Origin: Verrucomicrobiia bacterium
Lineage (GTDB): Bacteria; Verrucomicrobiota; Verrucomicrobiia; Limisphaerales; UBA1100
Reading direction: 5' to 3'
NCBI GenBank assembly: GCA_014239365.1
Contig: JAAZZB010000053.1
Coordinates: 26,594 to 90,593 of the forward strand
Length of the DNA stretch: 64,000 bases
This document shows positions 1 to 7,805 of the stretch, piece by piece; positions within the stretch are counted from its first letter, which is position 1, and each line of letters opens with the position of its first letter. A program made the position numbers and the translations under genes. The notes under the pieces were generated by a model that did not search any database, was not told the origin of the DNA, and saw only the letters and a list, made by a program, of their open reading frames with translations.

Positions 1-1435
1 TGAATGCGCGGCCCGCGCCGTTGTGTGGGAGGCTTGGGTGGGTGAGGCATTCGAGCCGGATAGCGGTAAGGTTAGTTTGTTTGGTGTGCAACTGAAGCGT
101 ATACGTTTCGCTGGCGGGTGAGTTGCCGGCGACGAGGGTGGAGCTATCGGGCAGCGGCTTGAAGGTGGTACCTTTGCCACCGGTTGTTTTGGAAGGTTTG
201 TGAGTGGCCCACATTGGCGACTGGCGTTGGGTGGCGATGGTTTTTTCCCATTGCATCTGCGCGGTGGCGATAGGTTTTTCCAATGCCTTCATTTTTTGTT
301 CCACACCAGTTAACTCGGCGATCAACTTTGCGTTTATTGCGGGCGGCACTTTCACGTTCGGCGTAAAGCCGCGCATTCCGCGTTCGGGCACTTGGTTGAA
401 AAAGGCAGTGAATTCATAAAACTCCTTTTGCGAAACCGGATCGTATTTGTGGTCGTGGCAGCGGGCGCAGAGGAAGCTCATGCCAAGCCAGACTTGAGCG
501 GAGGTGGTCACGCGGTCGATGACGTATTCGGTGCGGTATTCTTCATCGATGATGCCGCCCTCGATGGTGATGGGGTGGTTGCGATTAAAACCGGTGGCGA
601 CGCGTTGTTGCAGCGTGGCGTTGGGCAGGAGATCGCCAGCGAGTTGTTCGATGGTGAATTGGTCGAAGGGCAGGTTGCGGTTGTAAGCGTTGATGACCCA
701 ATCGCGCCACGGCCACATATCACGGTGGGTGTCGTATTGGTAACCGTTGGTGTCGGCGTAGCGCGCGGCATCAAGCCAGTAACGTGCCATATGTTCGCCA
801 TAACGCGGCGAGGCAAGGAGGCGGTCGACGGCCTTCTCGAATGCTTTGGGAGATTGATCGGCGAGGAAGGCATCGAGATCAGCAAGGGTGGGGGGCAGTC
901 CGATGATGTCAAAGGAAGCGCGCCGAAGCAAAGTGGCTTTGTCCGCTTCGGGTGCTGGCTTGAGTCCTTCGGCCTCCAATCGCGCGAGAATAAAATGGTC
1001 GATGCCGTTGCGCGTCCATTTGTTCAATTTCACCTTCGGCAACGGCGCAGCTTTGGGCTGGATGAACGACCAATGCTTTTCGTACTTGCCGCCTTGTTTG
1101 ACCCATTGCTTGAGTAGCTCAATTTGTTTGGCGGTGAGCTGGCGATGCGAATCGGCGGGCGGCATTTTTTCATCGGCGTCATCAGTGGTGATGCGATAGA
1201 TGAGTTCGCTCTCGCTCAAATCCCCCGGCACAATGGCGCGCGCGCCGCCTTTGAGTTCCGCCCGCGAATCCGCTTGGCGATCCAGCCGCAGCTTTGCCTT
1301 GCGCGCGGCACTATCCGGCCCGTGGCATTGGTAGCAGTTGTTGGAAAGAATGGGCCGAATGTCGCGGTTGAAACTGAGCGCCGCGGCAGTCGCAGCGGCG
1401 GCAAACAAAATGAAAATGACAGGCGTTAAACGCAT
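1..1435 (-). CDS. PSCyt1/DUF1549 c-type cytochrome domain protein, partial (C-terminus beyond window)
   Basis: The frame is open from ATG at 1435 to the window edge (478 codons), so the C-terminal part is missing. Residues 1-19 form a signal peptide. A heme-binding C-Y-Q-C-H follows at 34-38 within a PSCyt1-like domain (NRDIRPIL...CHGPD, MPP). A DUF1549-type domain comes next (DHFILARLEAEGL, LLRRASFDIIGLPPT, WLDAARYADTNGY), with a second CxxCH in FLCARCHDHKYDPVS. This architecture is a hallmark of Planctomycetes and Verrucomicrobia, where these exported proteins often accompany sulfatases or sugar catabolism; their biochemical role is not firmly known. A DUF1553 domain would be expected past the edge. 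It is divergent from kdsA, with its own candidate promoter. Confidence 0.93.
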   Translation of the reverse strand, partial: MRLTPVIFILFAAAATAAALSFNRDIRPILSNNCYQCHGPDSAARKAKLRLDRQADSRAELKGGARAIVPGDLSESELIYRITTDDADEKMPPADSHRQLTAKQIELLKQWVKQGGKYEKHWSFIQPKAAPLPKVKLNKWTRNGIDHFILARLEAEGLKPAPEADKATLLRRASFDIIGLPPTLADLDAFLADQSPKAFEKAVDRLLASPRYGEHMARYWLDAARYADTNGYQYDTHRDMWPWRDWVINAYNRNLPFDQFTIEQLAGDLLPNATLQQRVATGFNRNHPITIEGGIIDEEYRTEYVIDRVTTSAQVWLGMSFLCARCHDHKYDPVSQKEFYEFTAFFNQVPERGMRGFTPNVKVPPAINAKLIAELTGVEQKMKALEKPIATAQMQWEKTIATQRQSPMWATHKPSKTTGGKGTTFKPLPDSSTLVAGNSPASETYTLQLHTKQTNLTAIRLECLTHPSLPHNGAGRAF

Positions 1436-1442
1436 TGGGTTT

Positions 1443-1471
1443 AGGGTAAAGTCAATGGGCTGTGTTTTCAA
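1443..1471 (-). promoter_or_regulatory. Candidate promoter of the cytochrome gene, near-leaderless
   Basis: On the minus strand TTGAAA, 17 nt, TACCCT, then 7 nt to the ATG at 1435. The -10 box is so close that the transcript would start at or within a few bases of the start codon. The same layout recurs at several other first genes in the window. Confidence 0.5.
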
Positions 1472-1485
1472 GCGTTTGCGCTAAC

Positions 1486-1514
1486 TTTACATTTATTGCG
1501 CGGCCTGCTAAACA
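1486..1514 (+). promoter_or_regulatory. Candidate kdsA operon promoter
   Basis: TTTACA, 17 nt, TAAACA, followed 7 nt later by GTG at 1522. If real, transcription starts at about the GTG and the upstream in-frame start at 1462 is excluded. Confidence 0.4.
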
Positions 1515-1521
1515 TCGGGCC

Positions 1522-2340
1522 GTGGAGGGTTCGAATCATCAGCTATGGAGACGCTTGGCGGGTGGGAAAAATTTATTTCTCATCGCCGGCCCGTGTGTCA
1601 TAGAGAGCGAAGCGTTGTGCCTTAAGGTGGCGCGGACGATGCGCGATACGTGCAAGCGGCTGGGCATCACTTACATTTTCAAAGCGAGCTTTGACAAAGC
1701 CAATCGCACTTCCGGCAAAACCAAGCGCGGCCCGGGCATTGAGGCGGGGTTGGCAGTGCTGGCGAAAGTGCGGGCGAAAGTCGGCGTGCCGGTGCTGACG
1801 GATGTCCACACCGAGGCGCAAGCGGTCGCGGCGGCGGCGGTGGTGGATGCGATTCAGATCCCGGCGTTTCTGTGCCGACAAACGGATTTAATTGAGGCGG
1901 CGGCCCGGACGGGGGTGATTGTGAATTTGAAGAAAGGCCAATTTCTTTCGCCGCAGGAAATGGGGCAAGTGGTGAAGAAAGCCAAAGCGGTGGGCGGTAA
2001 AAAATTATTGGTGACCGATCGCGGCACGACGTTTGGTTACAACAATCTCGTAGCCGATATGCGGTCGATGCCTATTATGAAGGAGTTTGGATTTCCGGTG
2101 GTATTCGATGCCACGCATTCGGTGCAAATGCCTGGCGGCGGTGGGGACAAATCCGGCGGCAACGGCGAGTTTGCACCGGTGTTGGCGCGTGCGGCGATTG
2201 CGGCCGGGGCGGATGGGTTATTCATTGAGACGCATCCCGATCCCAAAAAATCCTGGAGTGATGGGCCGAACATGGTTCCGCTGCGCGAGATGCCAAAGGT
2301 GTTGAAGCAAATCCTGAAAGTTTACAAAGCAGTGCGATGA
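1522..2340 (+). CDS. kdsA: 3-deoxy-D-manno-octulosonate 8-phosphate synthase (KdsA), metal-dependent type
   Basis: Condenses phosphoenolpyruvate with arabinose 5-phosphate to Kdo-8-phosphate for lipopolysaccharide inner core. Family motifs are FLIAGPCVIESE, FKASFDKANR, FLCRQTDL, VNLKKGQF, RGTTFGYNNL, DATHSVQ and FIETHPDP. Metal-independent enzymes such as E. coli's have Asn where this protein has the Cys of AGPC. With the His of DATHSV, the Glu of FIETHP and a C-terminal Asp, this is the metal-binding set of the Aquifex-type class. The start is uncertain: GTG at 1522 gives 272 aa, close to family length. The frame stays open back to 1462, and TTG at 1555 has a GGAG just upstream. It overlaps kdsC by 4 bp. 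Confidence 0.93.
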   Translation: MEGSNHQLWRRLAGGKNLFLIAGPCVIESEALCLKVARTMRDTCKRLGITYIFKASFDKANRTSGKTKRGPGIEAGLAVLAKVRAKVGVPVLTDVHTEAQAVAAAAVVDAIQIPAFLCRQTDLIEAAARTGVIVNLKKGQFLSPQEMGQVVKKAKAVGGKKLLVTDRGTTFGYNNLVADMRSMPIMKEFGFPVVFDATHSVQMPGGGGDKSGGNGEFAPVLARAAIAAGADGLFIETHPDPKKSWSDGPNMVPLREMPKVLKQILKVYKAVR

Positions 2341-2894
2341 GCGCCTCGAAGAAAACGGCAACAACAGCGATGTTCAAACGCGTGAAGATTTTTCTCACGG
2401 ACGTGGATGGCGTGTTGACGAATGCTACGGTGATTCTCAACGGCAAAACGGAGTTCAAGCAATTCAATATTCAGGACGGGATGGGAATGCGTTTGCTACA
2501 GCACGTGGGGATTCCGGTGGGTTGGGTTTCCAATCGAAAATCGACGGCGACGACGGCGCGCGCAAAAGAATTAAAGGTGGATTATTTGTGGCAGAAATCG
2601 TTGCCGAAAGTGGCGGCGGTGGAGGCGATTTTGAAAAAGGCAAAGCTCACTTGGGCGGATGCCTGTTTTATGAGCGATGATATCAACGACCTCGCGGTGC
2701 TCGATCGCGTGGGTTTGCCCATCGCGGTGGGCAACGCGATGCCGGATGTGAAGCGCGCGGCAAAATATGTGACCACTGCCACCGGCGGCCAAGGCGCAGT
2801 GCGCGAGGTGTGCGATAAAATTTTGCGGGCGCAAGGATTTATGCCGGCGATTCTCCAACGGCTCAGGCATCCGGAGGGTTATCGTGATCAATAA
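2337..2894 (+). CDS. kdsC: 3-deoxy-D-manno-octulosonate 8-phosphate phosphatase (KdsC), HAD family
   Basis: Hydrolyses Kdo-8-phosphate to Kdo, the step after KdsA. It is 185 aa, typical for tetrameric C0-type HAD phosphatases. HAD motif I is T-D-V-D-G-V-L-T with the nucleophile Asp22 and general acid Asp24; motif II lies near WVSNRKS, and motif IV is MSDDINDLAVL. The C-terminal GGQGAVREVCDKIL segment is conserved in KdsC. Its ATG overlaps the kdsA stop (ATGA), and its own 3' end overlaps the next gene by 11 bp, so the genes are translationally coupled. Confidence 0.93.
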   Translation: MSASKKTATTAMFKRVKIFLTDVDGVLTNATVILNGKTEFKQFNIQDGMGMRLLQHVGIPVGWVSNRKSTATTARAKELKVDYLWQKSLPKVAAVEAILKKAKLTWADACFMSDDINDLAVLDRVGLPIAVGNAMPDVKRAAKYVTTATGGQGAVREVCDKILRAQGFMPAILQRLRHPEGYRDQ

Positions 2895-3369
2895 ATTTTT
2901 CATTGCGGTGGGGCTGGCGATGTTGGCGGTTTGTGTCATGGTCAGTTGTAAGGATGCACCGGGGCAGTCGGAGACGAAGGGGGAATCTTTGGGCCCGAGT
3001 GAAGCAGGGCAAAAGCGAATCAAATACCCCGAATACGATCGTGCGACGGGTCGCATGAAGTCCTTGCTCACCGGCGATACCGCGGTGCAAGTGGAAGGCG
3101 GGATGATGCTGATCACCGAGATGCGTCTGGAAACCTACGAATATGACGGGGCGGCTCGAAAAGTGGGCTTGATTATCGAAGCGCCTGAGTGTTTATTTAG
3201 CTTCCGCACTCACGTTGCCTCTTCGGATGGACCGATGACGCTCCATCGCGCGGATGGCGATGCCTCGCTAAGTGGGCGCGGTTTTGAATGGCGGCAACGG
3301 GAATCGACCTTGACGATTTCCAATAATGTGAAGACAGTGACGAGGAAAGGGTTTTCGATTGATGAATAA
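2884..3369 (+). CDS. LptC-like lipoprotein of LPS export
   Basis: 161 aa starting at GTG 2884, with a strong GGAGG 6-10 nt upstream inside the kdsC end. The N-terminus is a lipoprotein signal with lipobox V-M-V-S-C (Cys22), so this protein is probably lipid-anchored, whereas E. coli LptC has a transmembrane anchor. The rest is beta-rich with the repeated pattern of the LptC/LptA (OstA) fold, ending DASLSGRGFEWRQ...LTISNNVKT. Position between kdsC and lptA/lptB matches the conserved kdsC-lptC-lptA-lptB order. Sequence identity to LptC is low, so the name rests on fold pattern plus context. Confidence 0.75.
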   Translation: MINKFFIAVGLAMLAVCVMVSCKDAPGQSETKGESLGPSEAGQKRIKYPEYDRATGRMKSLLTGDTAVQVEGGMMLITEMRLETYEYDGAARKVGLIIEAPECLFSFRTHVASSDGPMTLHRADGDASLSGRGFEWRQRESTLTISNNVKTVTRKGFSIDE

Positions 3370-4039
3370 AAATAAAATGACAATCGGTGTCAGCCTTGCG
3401 TTAACAATGCTGGCGGTTGCGGCTGATGCGCCGGCGAAAGCGAAAGCAAAAGCAGCCCCCGCGCCCATAGTGAAGGTGGAGCAGGAGGGGATGAAAAGCA
3501 CATCTGATTCCTTTAACTACAATCTCAAAAAACGATTGGCGATTTACGAGGGCAACGTCCGGGTCGTGGACAGCACCTTGGATTTAAGTTGCGATAAGTT
3601 GACGGTCGTCTTTATGGATAAAGCGAAGGAGCCAGCACGCAAGCCGGTTGAAAAACCACCGTTGAAGGCGGGCGAAAAAGTGCTGCCCGGCCCAATGGTG
3701 GGAATGGGCGGGAACGTGAAAATGTTGATTGCGGAGGGTAATGTGGTGATCATCAATCGGGAAAACAAAAACCGCGCTATGGGTGATAAAGCGGTTTACA
3801 CCCAACTTACGGAGCAAGTGGTGTTGACCTCAAAACTGGGCAATCCTGATCCGAAAATTATTTTTGATAATGGAGGGGAGATTTCTGGGCCGATAATTAT
3901 TCATGATCGATTGACGGGGAATCTGAGGGTAGAGAAAAACAAAGAAGCAAACCCAGGTGGCGCTGCCCCGGTTAAGCCGTCCCCCAATGAGATTGCTCCC
4001 GAGCCGCCGGTGCGTCGGTTGGGTCCGCCCAAAAAATGA
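3362..4039 (+). CDS. lptA: LptA/OstA-like periplasmic LPS transport protein
   Basis: 225 aa from ATG 3362 (TTG at 3359 is an alternative). A GAGGAAAGG sits about 12 nt upstream. A signal peptide (to about residue 20) is followed by a Lys/Ala/Pro stretch and an OstA-like beta-jellyroll repeat: STSDSFNYNLKKRLAIYEGNVRVVD, LDLSCDKLTV, then IAEGNVVIINRENKNRAMGDKAVY. LptA bridges inner and outer membrane for LPS. Unusual features are a Lys/Pro-rich insertion at about residues 80-105 between the two strand repeats and a Pro-rich C-terminal tail. It overlaps lptC by 8 bp and lptB by 4 bp. Confidence 0.82.
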   Translation: MNKNKMTIGVSLALTMLAVAADAPAKAKAKAAPAPIVKVEQEGMKSTSDSFNYNLKKRLAIYEGNVRVVDSTLDLSCDKLTVVFMDKAKEPARKPVEKPPLKAGEKVLPGPMVGMGGNVKMLIAEGNVVIINRENKNRAMGDKAVYTQLTEQVVLTSKLGNPDPKIIFDNGGEISGPIIIHDRLTGNLRVEKNKEANPGGAAPVKPSPNEIAPEPPVRRLGPPKK

Positions 4040-4758
4040 GTTTGCTGGCGACGGAAAATCTGGCCAAAGAATATGGCCAACGGCGGGTGGTGGATGGCGT
4101 TTCCATCAACGTGCAGCCCGGTGAAATTGTCGGCCTCCTCGGCCCGAATGGCGCGGGGAAAACCACGACGTTTAATATGGTGGTGGGGCTCGTGCAGCCG
4201 GATGAAGGCGGCGTGTTGTTTTTGGAAGATGAAATTTCTCGTCTGCCAATGCATAAACGCGCGCGCGCGGGCATCGGTTATCTCACACAGGAACCTTCGG
4301 TTTTTCGCAAACTCACGGTGGAGGAAAATATCCTCGCGATTCTTGAGACGTGCGAAGTGGGGTTGGTGGAACGCCGCGTGCGCTTGCAAAGTTTGCTCGA
4401 TGAGCTTGACCTCACAGACCTCGCTCAAAGCAAAGCATATCAATTGAGCGGCGGCGAAAAGCGGCGGCTGGAAATTACTCGTGCTTTAGTGACGAGCCCG
4501 CAATTGCTTTTGCTGGATGAACCTTTCGCGGGCATCGACCCCATTGCGGTTTATGAAGTGCAAAAAATCGTGCGCCGCCTGCGCGAACGCGGTCTTGGGA
4601 TTCTCATCACCGATCACAATGTGCGCGAGACGTTGAAGCTCGTGGATCGCGCTTACCTCATCCATCAAGGCCGCGTGCTGCTGGAAGGCGATGCGGAATT
4701 CCTTGTCAACGACGCCCAAGCGCGCGATCTTTATCTCGGCCCTGAATTCAATATTTGA
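4036..4758 (+). CDS. lptB: LPS export ABC transporter ATPase LptB
   Basis: Cytoplasmic ATPase that drives LPS extraction with LptF/LptG, neither of which is in this window. It is 240 aa, the usual LptB length. Walker A GPNGAGKT is at 36-43, signature LSGGE at 137-141, Walker B LLLLDE at 157-162, followed by PFAGIDPIAV, and the H-loop is ITDHN (His194). The PFAGIDP and DHNVRETL motifs are characteristic of LptB within the ABC superfamily. It overlaps lptA by 4 bp and is 9 bp from hprK. Confidence 0.95.
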   Translation: MSLLATENLAKEYGQRRVVDGVSINVQPGEIVGLLGPNGAGKTTTFNMVVGLVQPDEGGVLFLEDEISRLPMHKRARAGIGYLTQEPSVFRKLTVEENILAILETCEVGLVERRVRLQSLLDELDLTDLAQSKAYQLSGGEKRRLEITRALVTSPQLLLLDEPFAGIDPIAVYEVQKIVRRLRERGLGILITDHNVRETLKLVDRAYLIHQGRVLLEGDAEFLVNDAQARDLYLGPEFNI

Positions 4759-4767
4759 CCATCTGAA

Positions 4768-5715
4768 ATGCCGCAGACCAAAATAACCGTCGAGCAGTTT
4801 TACGTGGATAACGCCTCCGCGTTGGGCTTGCGTTTGCTCGCCGGTGCCGATGGCCTCAAGCGCGCCATCAAAGAACCCACCGTCAACCGCCCCGGCCTTG
4901 CGCTGGCGGGGTTCACCAAATATTTCGCCATCAACCGGTTGCAAGTGATGGGCTCGGCGGAGGTGACTTATTTGAAATCGCTCGCGCCCGAAGTGCGCGC
5001 GGAACGCTACGCGGAAATTTGCAGCCATCGCATTCCGTGCATCGTCTACTCGCGCAATCTCAAGCCGGATACGGCATTGTTAAAAATCGCCGAAAAGGAA
5101 GGCATCCCGGTTTTTCGTTGCCCGCTCATCACGATGAAATTTATCAACCGCGCCACGTTGGCGTTGGAGGATTTGTTTGCGCCGCGCGGCCAAGTGCAGG
5201 GAAGTATGGTGGATATTCTTGGGGTGGGCGTCATCATCAAAGGCGATAGCGGCATCGGCAAAAGCGAGTGCGTGCTCGCGCTTGTCGAGCGCGGCTACAG
5301 CCTTGTCGCCGATGACGTCACCAAAGTGAAACTGCTCGACGGCCGCGAGGTCATTGGTACTAGCGCGAGCATCACGCGTAATCATATGGAAGTGCGCGGC
5401 ATTGGCATCATTGATGTTGGAATGATGTTTGGTGTGAAAAGCATCCGCCGCGAAAAACAACTCGACCTCGTGGTTTCCCTGCAGGATTGGGATGAAGTGG
5501 AGGAAGTGGATCGCCTTGGGATGGAGGAAAAAACCACCGAAGTGCTCGGCGTGCGCATTCCGGACATTACCATTCCCGTGCGGCCGGGGCGCGATATTGC
5601 GCGGCTTGTGGAGGTCGCGGCCTTCCAAGGCAAGCTCAAGAGCACCGGCTATAATGCCGCCGAAGAGCTCAATAAACGCCTAATCGCGCAGATGAATCCG
5701 GATCAACCGGAATAA
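4768..5715 (+). CDS. hprK: HPr kinase/phosphorylase
   Basis: Bifunctional enzyme that phosphorylates and dephosphorylates the regulatory Ser of HPr. It is 315 aa, the full family length. The N-terminal regulatory domain spans about 1-130. The Walker A P-loop GDSGIGKS is at 159-166, followed by DDVTKVK and the HprK signature MEVRGIGIIDV. Its partner HPr is the next gene. In many Gram-negative bacteria hprK-type genes accompany lptB and an incomplete PTS. No PTS enzyme I or sugar permease is visible here, so a regulatory rather than transport role is likely (inference). Confidence 0.95.
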   Translation: MPQTKITVEQFYVDNASALGLRLLAGADGLKRAIKEPTVNRPGLALAGFTKYFAINRLQVMGSAEVTYLKSLAPEVRAERYAEICSHRIPCIVYSRNLKPDTALLKIAEKEGIPVFRCPLITMKFINRATLALEDLFAPRGQVQGSMVDILGVGVIIKGDSGIGKSECVLALVERGYSLVADDVTKVKLLDGREVIGTSASITRNHMEVRGIGIIDVGMMFGVKSIRREKQLDLVVSLQDWDEVEEVDRLGMEEKTTEVLGVRIPDITIPVRPGRDIARLVEVAAFQGKLKSTGYNAAEELNKRLIAQMNPDQPE

Positions 5716-5765
5716 TTTCTCGCCAAACCGGCGGCTATCCCCGAAAATCTCCCCGCCTGTCATCT

Positions 5766-6056
5766 ATGAAAACAAATGGCCATAACGAAGCCGTCATCCG
5801 AGAGTTGATTATTTCCAATCAATCCGGAATGCACGCGCGTCCCGCAGCGGCTTTCGTCAAGATGGCCAATCAATTTAAGGCGGAGATCACCGTCACCAAA
5901 GACGGCGACAGCGTGAATGGCAAAAGCATCATGGGCTTGATGACATTGGCCGCCGCCAAGGGCACGTGTTTGGTTATCGAGACCAACGGTGACGATGCCG
6001 AGAGTGCCGCTGATGCCATCCAGTCTTTGATCGAAGGAAAATTCGGCGAGGCCTAA
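5766..6056 (+). CDS. HPr-family phosphocarrier protein
   Basis: 96 aa PTS HPr-like protein. The histidine site G-M-H-A-R-P-A is present with His23, and the HprK target site is N-G-K-S-I-M-G-L with Ser54. The His-Ser spacing of 31 residues equals that of His15/Ser46 in classical HPr. It lies 50 bp after hprK and 4 bp before gatC. Both phospho-sites are intact, so it should be a genuine HprK substrate. Confidence 0.93.
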   Translation: MKTNGHNEAVIRELIISNQSGMHARPAAAFVKMANQFKAEITVTKDGDSVNGKSIMGLMTLAAAKGTCLVIETNGDDAESAADAIQSLIEGKFGEA

Positions 6057-6060
6057 ACTG

Positions 6061-6348
6061 ATGCCAACCATGCGGAAGGATCTTCAGCACGCCGTGAAGC
6101 TGGCCCGCATCGAGCTCACCCCCGAAGAGGAAGCGCGCCTCGGGCCGCAACTCGGCGACATTCTCAAGTACGTCGACAAGCTCAACGAATTGGACGTCGA
6201 AGGCGTCGAGCCCACCGCCCACGCCGTGCCGCTCACCAACGTGTTGCGCGAAGATGAGCCGCGCGAATCCCTTTCCCACGAAGCCGCGATGCGCAACGCG
6301 CCGAAAACCAGCAACGGACTGTTCATCGTACCCAAAATCGTCGAGTGA
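6061..6348 (+). CDS. gatC: Asp-tRNA(Asn)/Glu-tRNA(Gln) amidotransferase subunit C
   Basis: 95 aa, the usual GatC size. The conserved pattern is [15 protein letters not shown]...[24 protein letters not shown] and the C-terminal [17 protein letters not shown]. GatC wraps around GatA and stabilises the GatCAB complex that converts Glu-tRNA(Gln) and/or Asp-tRNA(Asn). It is the first gene of an uninterrupted gatCAB set; the stop at 6348 is 2 bp from the gatA ATG. Confidence 0.95.
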   Translation: MPTMRKDLQHAVKLARIELTPEEEARLGPQLGDILKYVDKLNELDVEGVEPTAHAVPLTNVLREDEPRESLSHEAAMRNAPKTSNGLFIVPKIVE

Positions 6349-6350
6349 CT

Positions 6351-7805
6351 ATGCCGCACACGTTCACGATTTCGCAGCTCACCGACAAGCTGACCCAAGG
6401 CGAGTTGACTTCGCGCGAGGCCACCCAGTCCTGCCTCGACCGCATCGCCGCCGTGGACGGACAACTCAACGCCTTCCTTAGCCACGACCCCGCCGACGCA
6501 CTCGCCCAAGCCGATGCTGCCGATGCCGCCCGCGCTGCCGGTGAATCCAAGCCGCTCCTTGGCGTGCCCATCGCGATGAAAGATGTCATCGCCGTGAACG
6601 GTCACCCGCTCAATTGCGCCAGCAAAATCCTCGGCGAATTCAATAGCCCGTATGACGCCACCGTTACCCAAAAACTACGCGACGCCGGCGCAGTCATTTT
6701 TGGCCGCGTAAATATGGATGAATTTGCGATGGGCAGCTCTACGGAAAATTCCGCCTTCGGCCCCTCGCGCAATCCGTGGGACACCGACTGCATCCCCGGC
6801 GGCTCCAGCGGCGGCAGCGCCGTGGCGGTCGCCGCCGATGAATGCATCGCCTCGCTCGGCACCGACACCGGCGGCTCCATTCGCCAACCCGCCGCGCTTT
6901 GCGGTTGCGTTGGCCTCAAACCCACTTACGGACGCGTGAGCCGCTACGGCCTCGTGGCGTTCGCGTCATCGCTCGACCAAGTTGGCCCCATCACCAAAGA
7001 CGTCCGCGATGCCGCCACGCTGCTCGGCGTGATTGCCGGCGAGGACAAACGCGATTCCACAAACGTGCCCGAGCCGGTGCCCGATTACACCGCCGCACTT
7101 ACTGGCGATATCAAAGGCTTGAAAATCGGTTTGCCCAAAGAATACCAAGTCGACGGCCTCGATCCCGAAGTCAAAACCGCCACTGAAACTGCCGTAGCCG
7201 AACTGGAAAAACAAGGCGCGGAAGTGGTTGAGATTTCCCTCCCGCACACCGAGTACGCCATCGCCACTTATTACATTATTGCCACCGCCGAAGCCTCGGC
7301 CAACTTGGCGCGATTTGAAGGCGTCCGCTACGGCGCGCGCGTGGATGGCGCAAGTCCCGAAGCAATGAACCGCGCCACTCGCGGCGGCGGCTTCGGCGAA
7401 GAGGTTAAGCTCCGCGTCATCCTCGGCACCTACGTTTTGAGTAGCGGCTATTACGACGCCTATTATTTGCGCGCCCAAAAAGTCCGCACCCTCATTCGTC
7501 AGGATTTCCTAAACGCCTTTGAAAAAGTCGACCTCATCGCCAGCCCCACCACGCCAACCCCCGCATTTAAGATTGGCGAAAAGGCAAACGACCCATTGCA
7601 GATGTACCTTTCCGATATCTTCACCATTTCCTGCAACCTCGCCGGCCTCTGCGGCATCAGCGTCCCCTGCGGTTTTTCCAAAAGCGGTTTACCCCTTGGA
7701 TTGCAACTCCTCGGCAAACCCTTCGGTGAACCCGATTTGCTCCGTGCCGCCCACGCCTACGAACAGGCCACGGATTGGCACACCAAACGACCCATTTTAA
7801 ACTGA
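6351..7805 (+). CDS. gatA: Asp-tRNA(Asn)/Glu-tRNA(Gln) amidotransferase subunit A
   Basis: Glutaminase subunit of the amidase-signature family, 484 aa. The catalytic Ser-cisSer-Lys triad is visible: Lys77 in [10 protein letters not shown], the cis-Ser at 152 in PGGSSGGSA, and nucleophile Ser176 in [14 protein letters not shown] 6351 is chosen. GTG at 6345 overlaps the gatC stop and is a possible alternative. The end overlaps the gatB start by one base (TGATG). Confidence 0.96.
   Translation: MPHTFTISQLTDKLTQGELTSREATQSCLDRIAAVDGQLNAFLSHDPADALAQADAADAARAAGESKPLLGVPIAMKDVIAVNGHPLNCASKILGEFNSPYDATVTQKLRDAGAVIFGRVNMDEFAMGSSTENSAFGPSRNPWDTDCIPGGSSGGSAVAVAADECIASLGTDTGGSIRQPAALCGCVGLKPTYGRVSRYGLVAFASSLDQVGPITKDVRDAATLLGVIAGEDKRDSTNVPEPVPDYTAALTGDIKGLKIGLPKEYQVDGLDPEVKTATETAVAELEKQGAEVVEISLPHTEYAIATYYIIATAEASANLARFEGVRYGARVDGASPEAMNRATRGGGFGEEVKLRVILGTYVLSSGYYDAYYLRAQKVRTLIRQDFLNAFEKVDLIASPTTPTPAFKIGEKANDPLQMYLSDIFTISCNLAGLCGISVPCGFSKSGLPLGLQLLGKPFGEPDLLRAAHAYEQATDWHTKRPILN

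Noticed and set aside
392..1117. 241-codon plus-strand open frame at the window start
   Set aside because: It is the shadow of the minus-strand cytochrome gene, which has two CxxCH motifs and a signal peptide.
1462..1521. N-terminal extension of kdsA to 1462
   Set aside because: It has no similarity to KdsA N-termini and lies over the candidate promoter at 1486-1514; kept only as an alternative start.
1526..1545. tRNA T-arm-like string GGGTTCGAATCATC near the kdsA start
   Set aside because: The flanking five bases do not pair as a T stem, and no acceptor or anticodon arm surrounds it.
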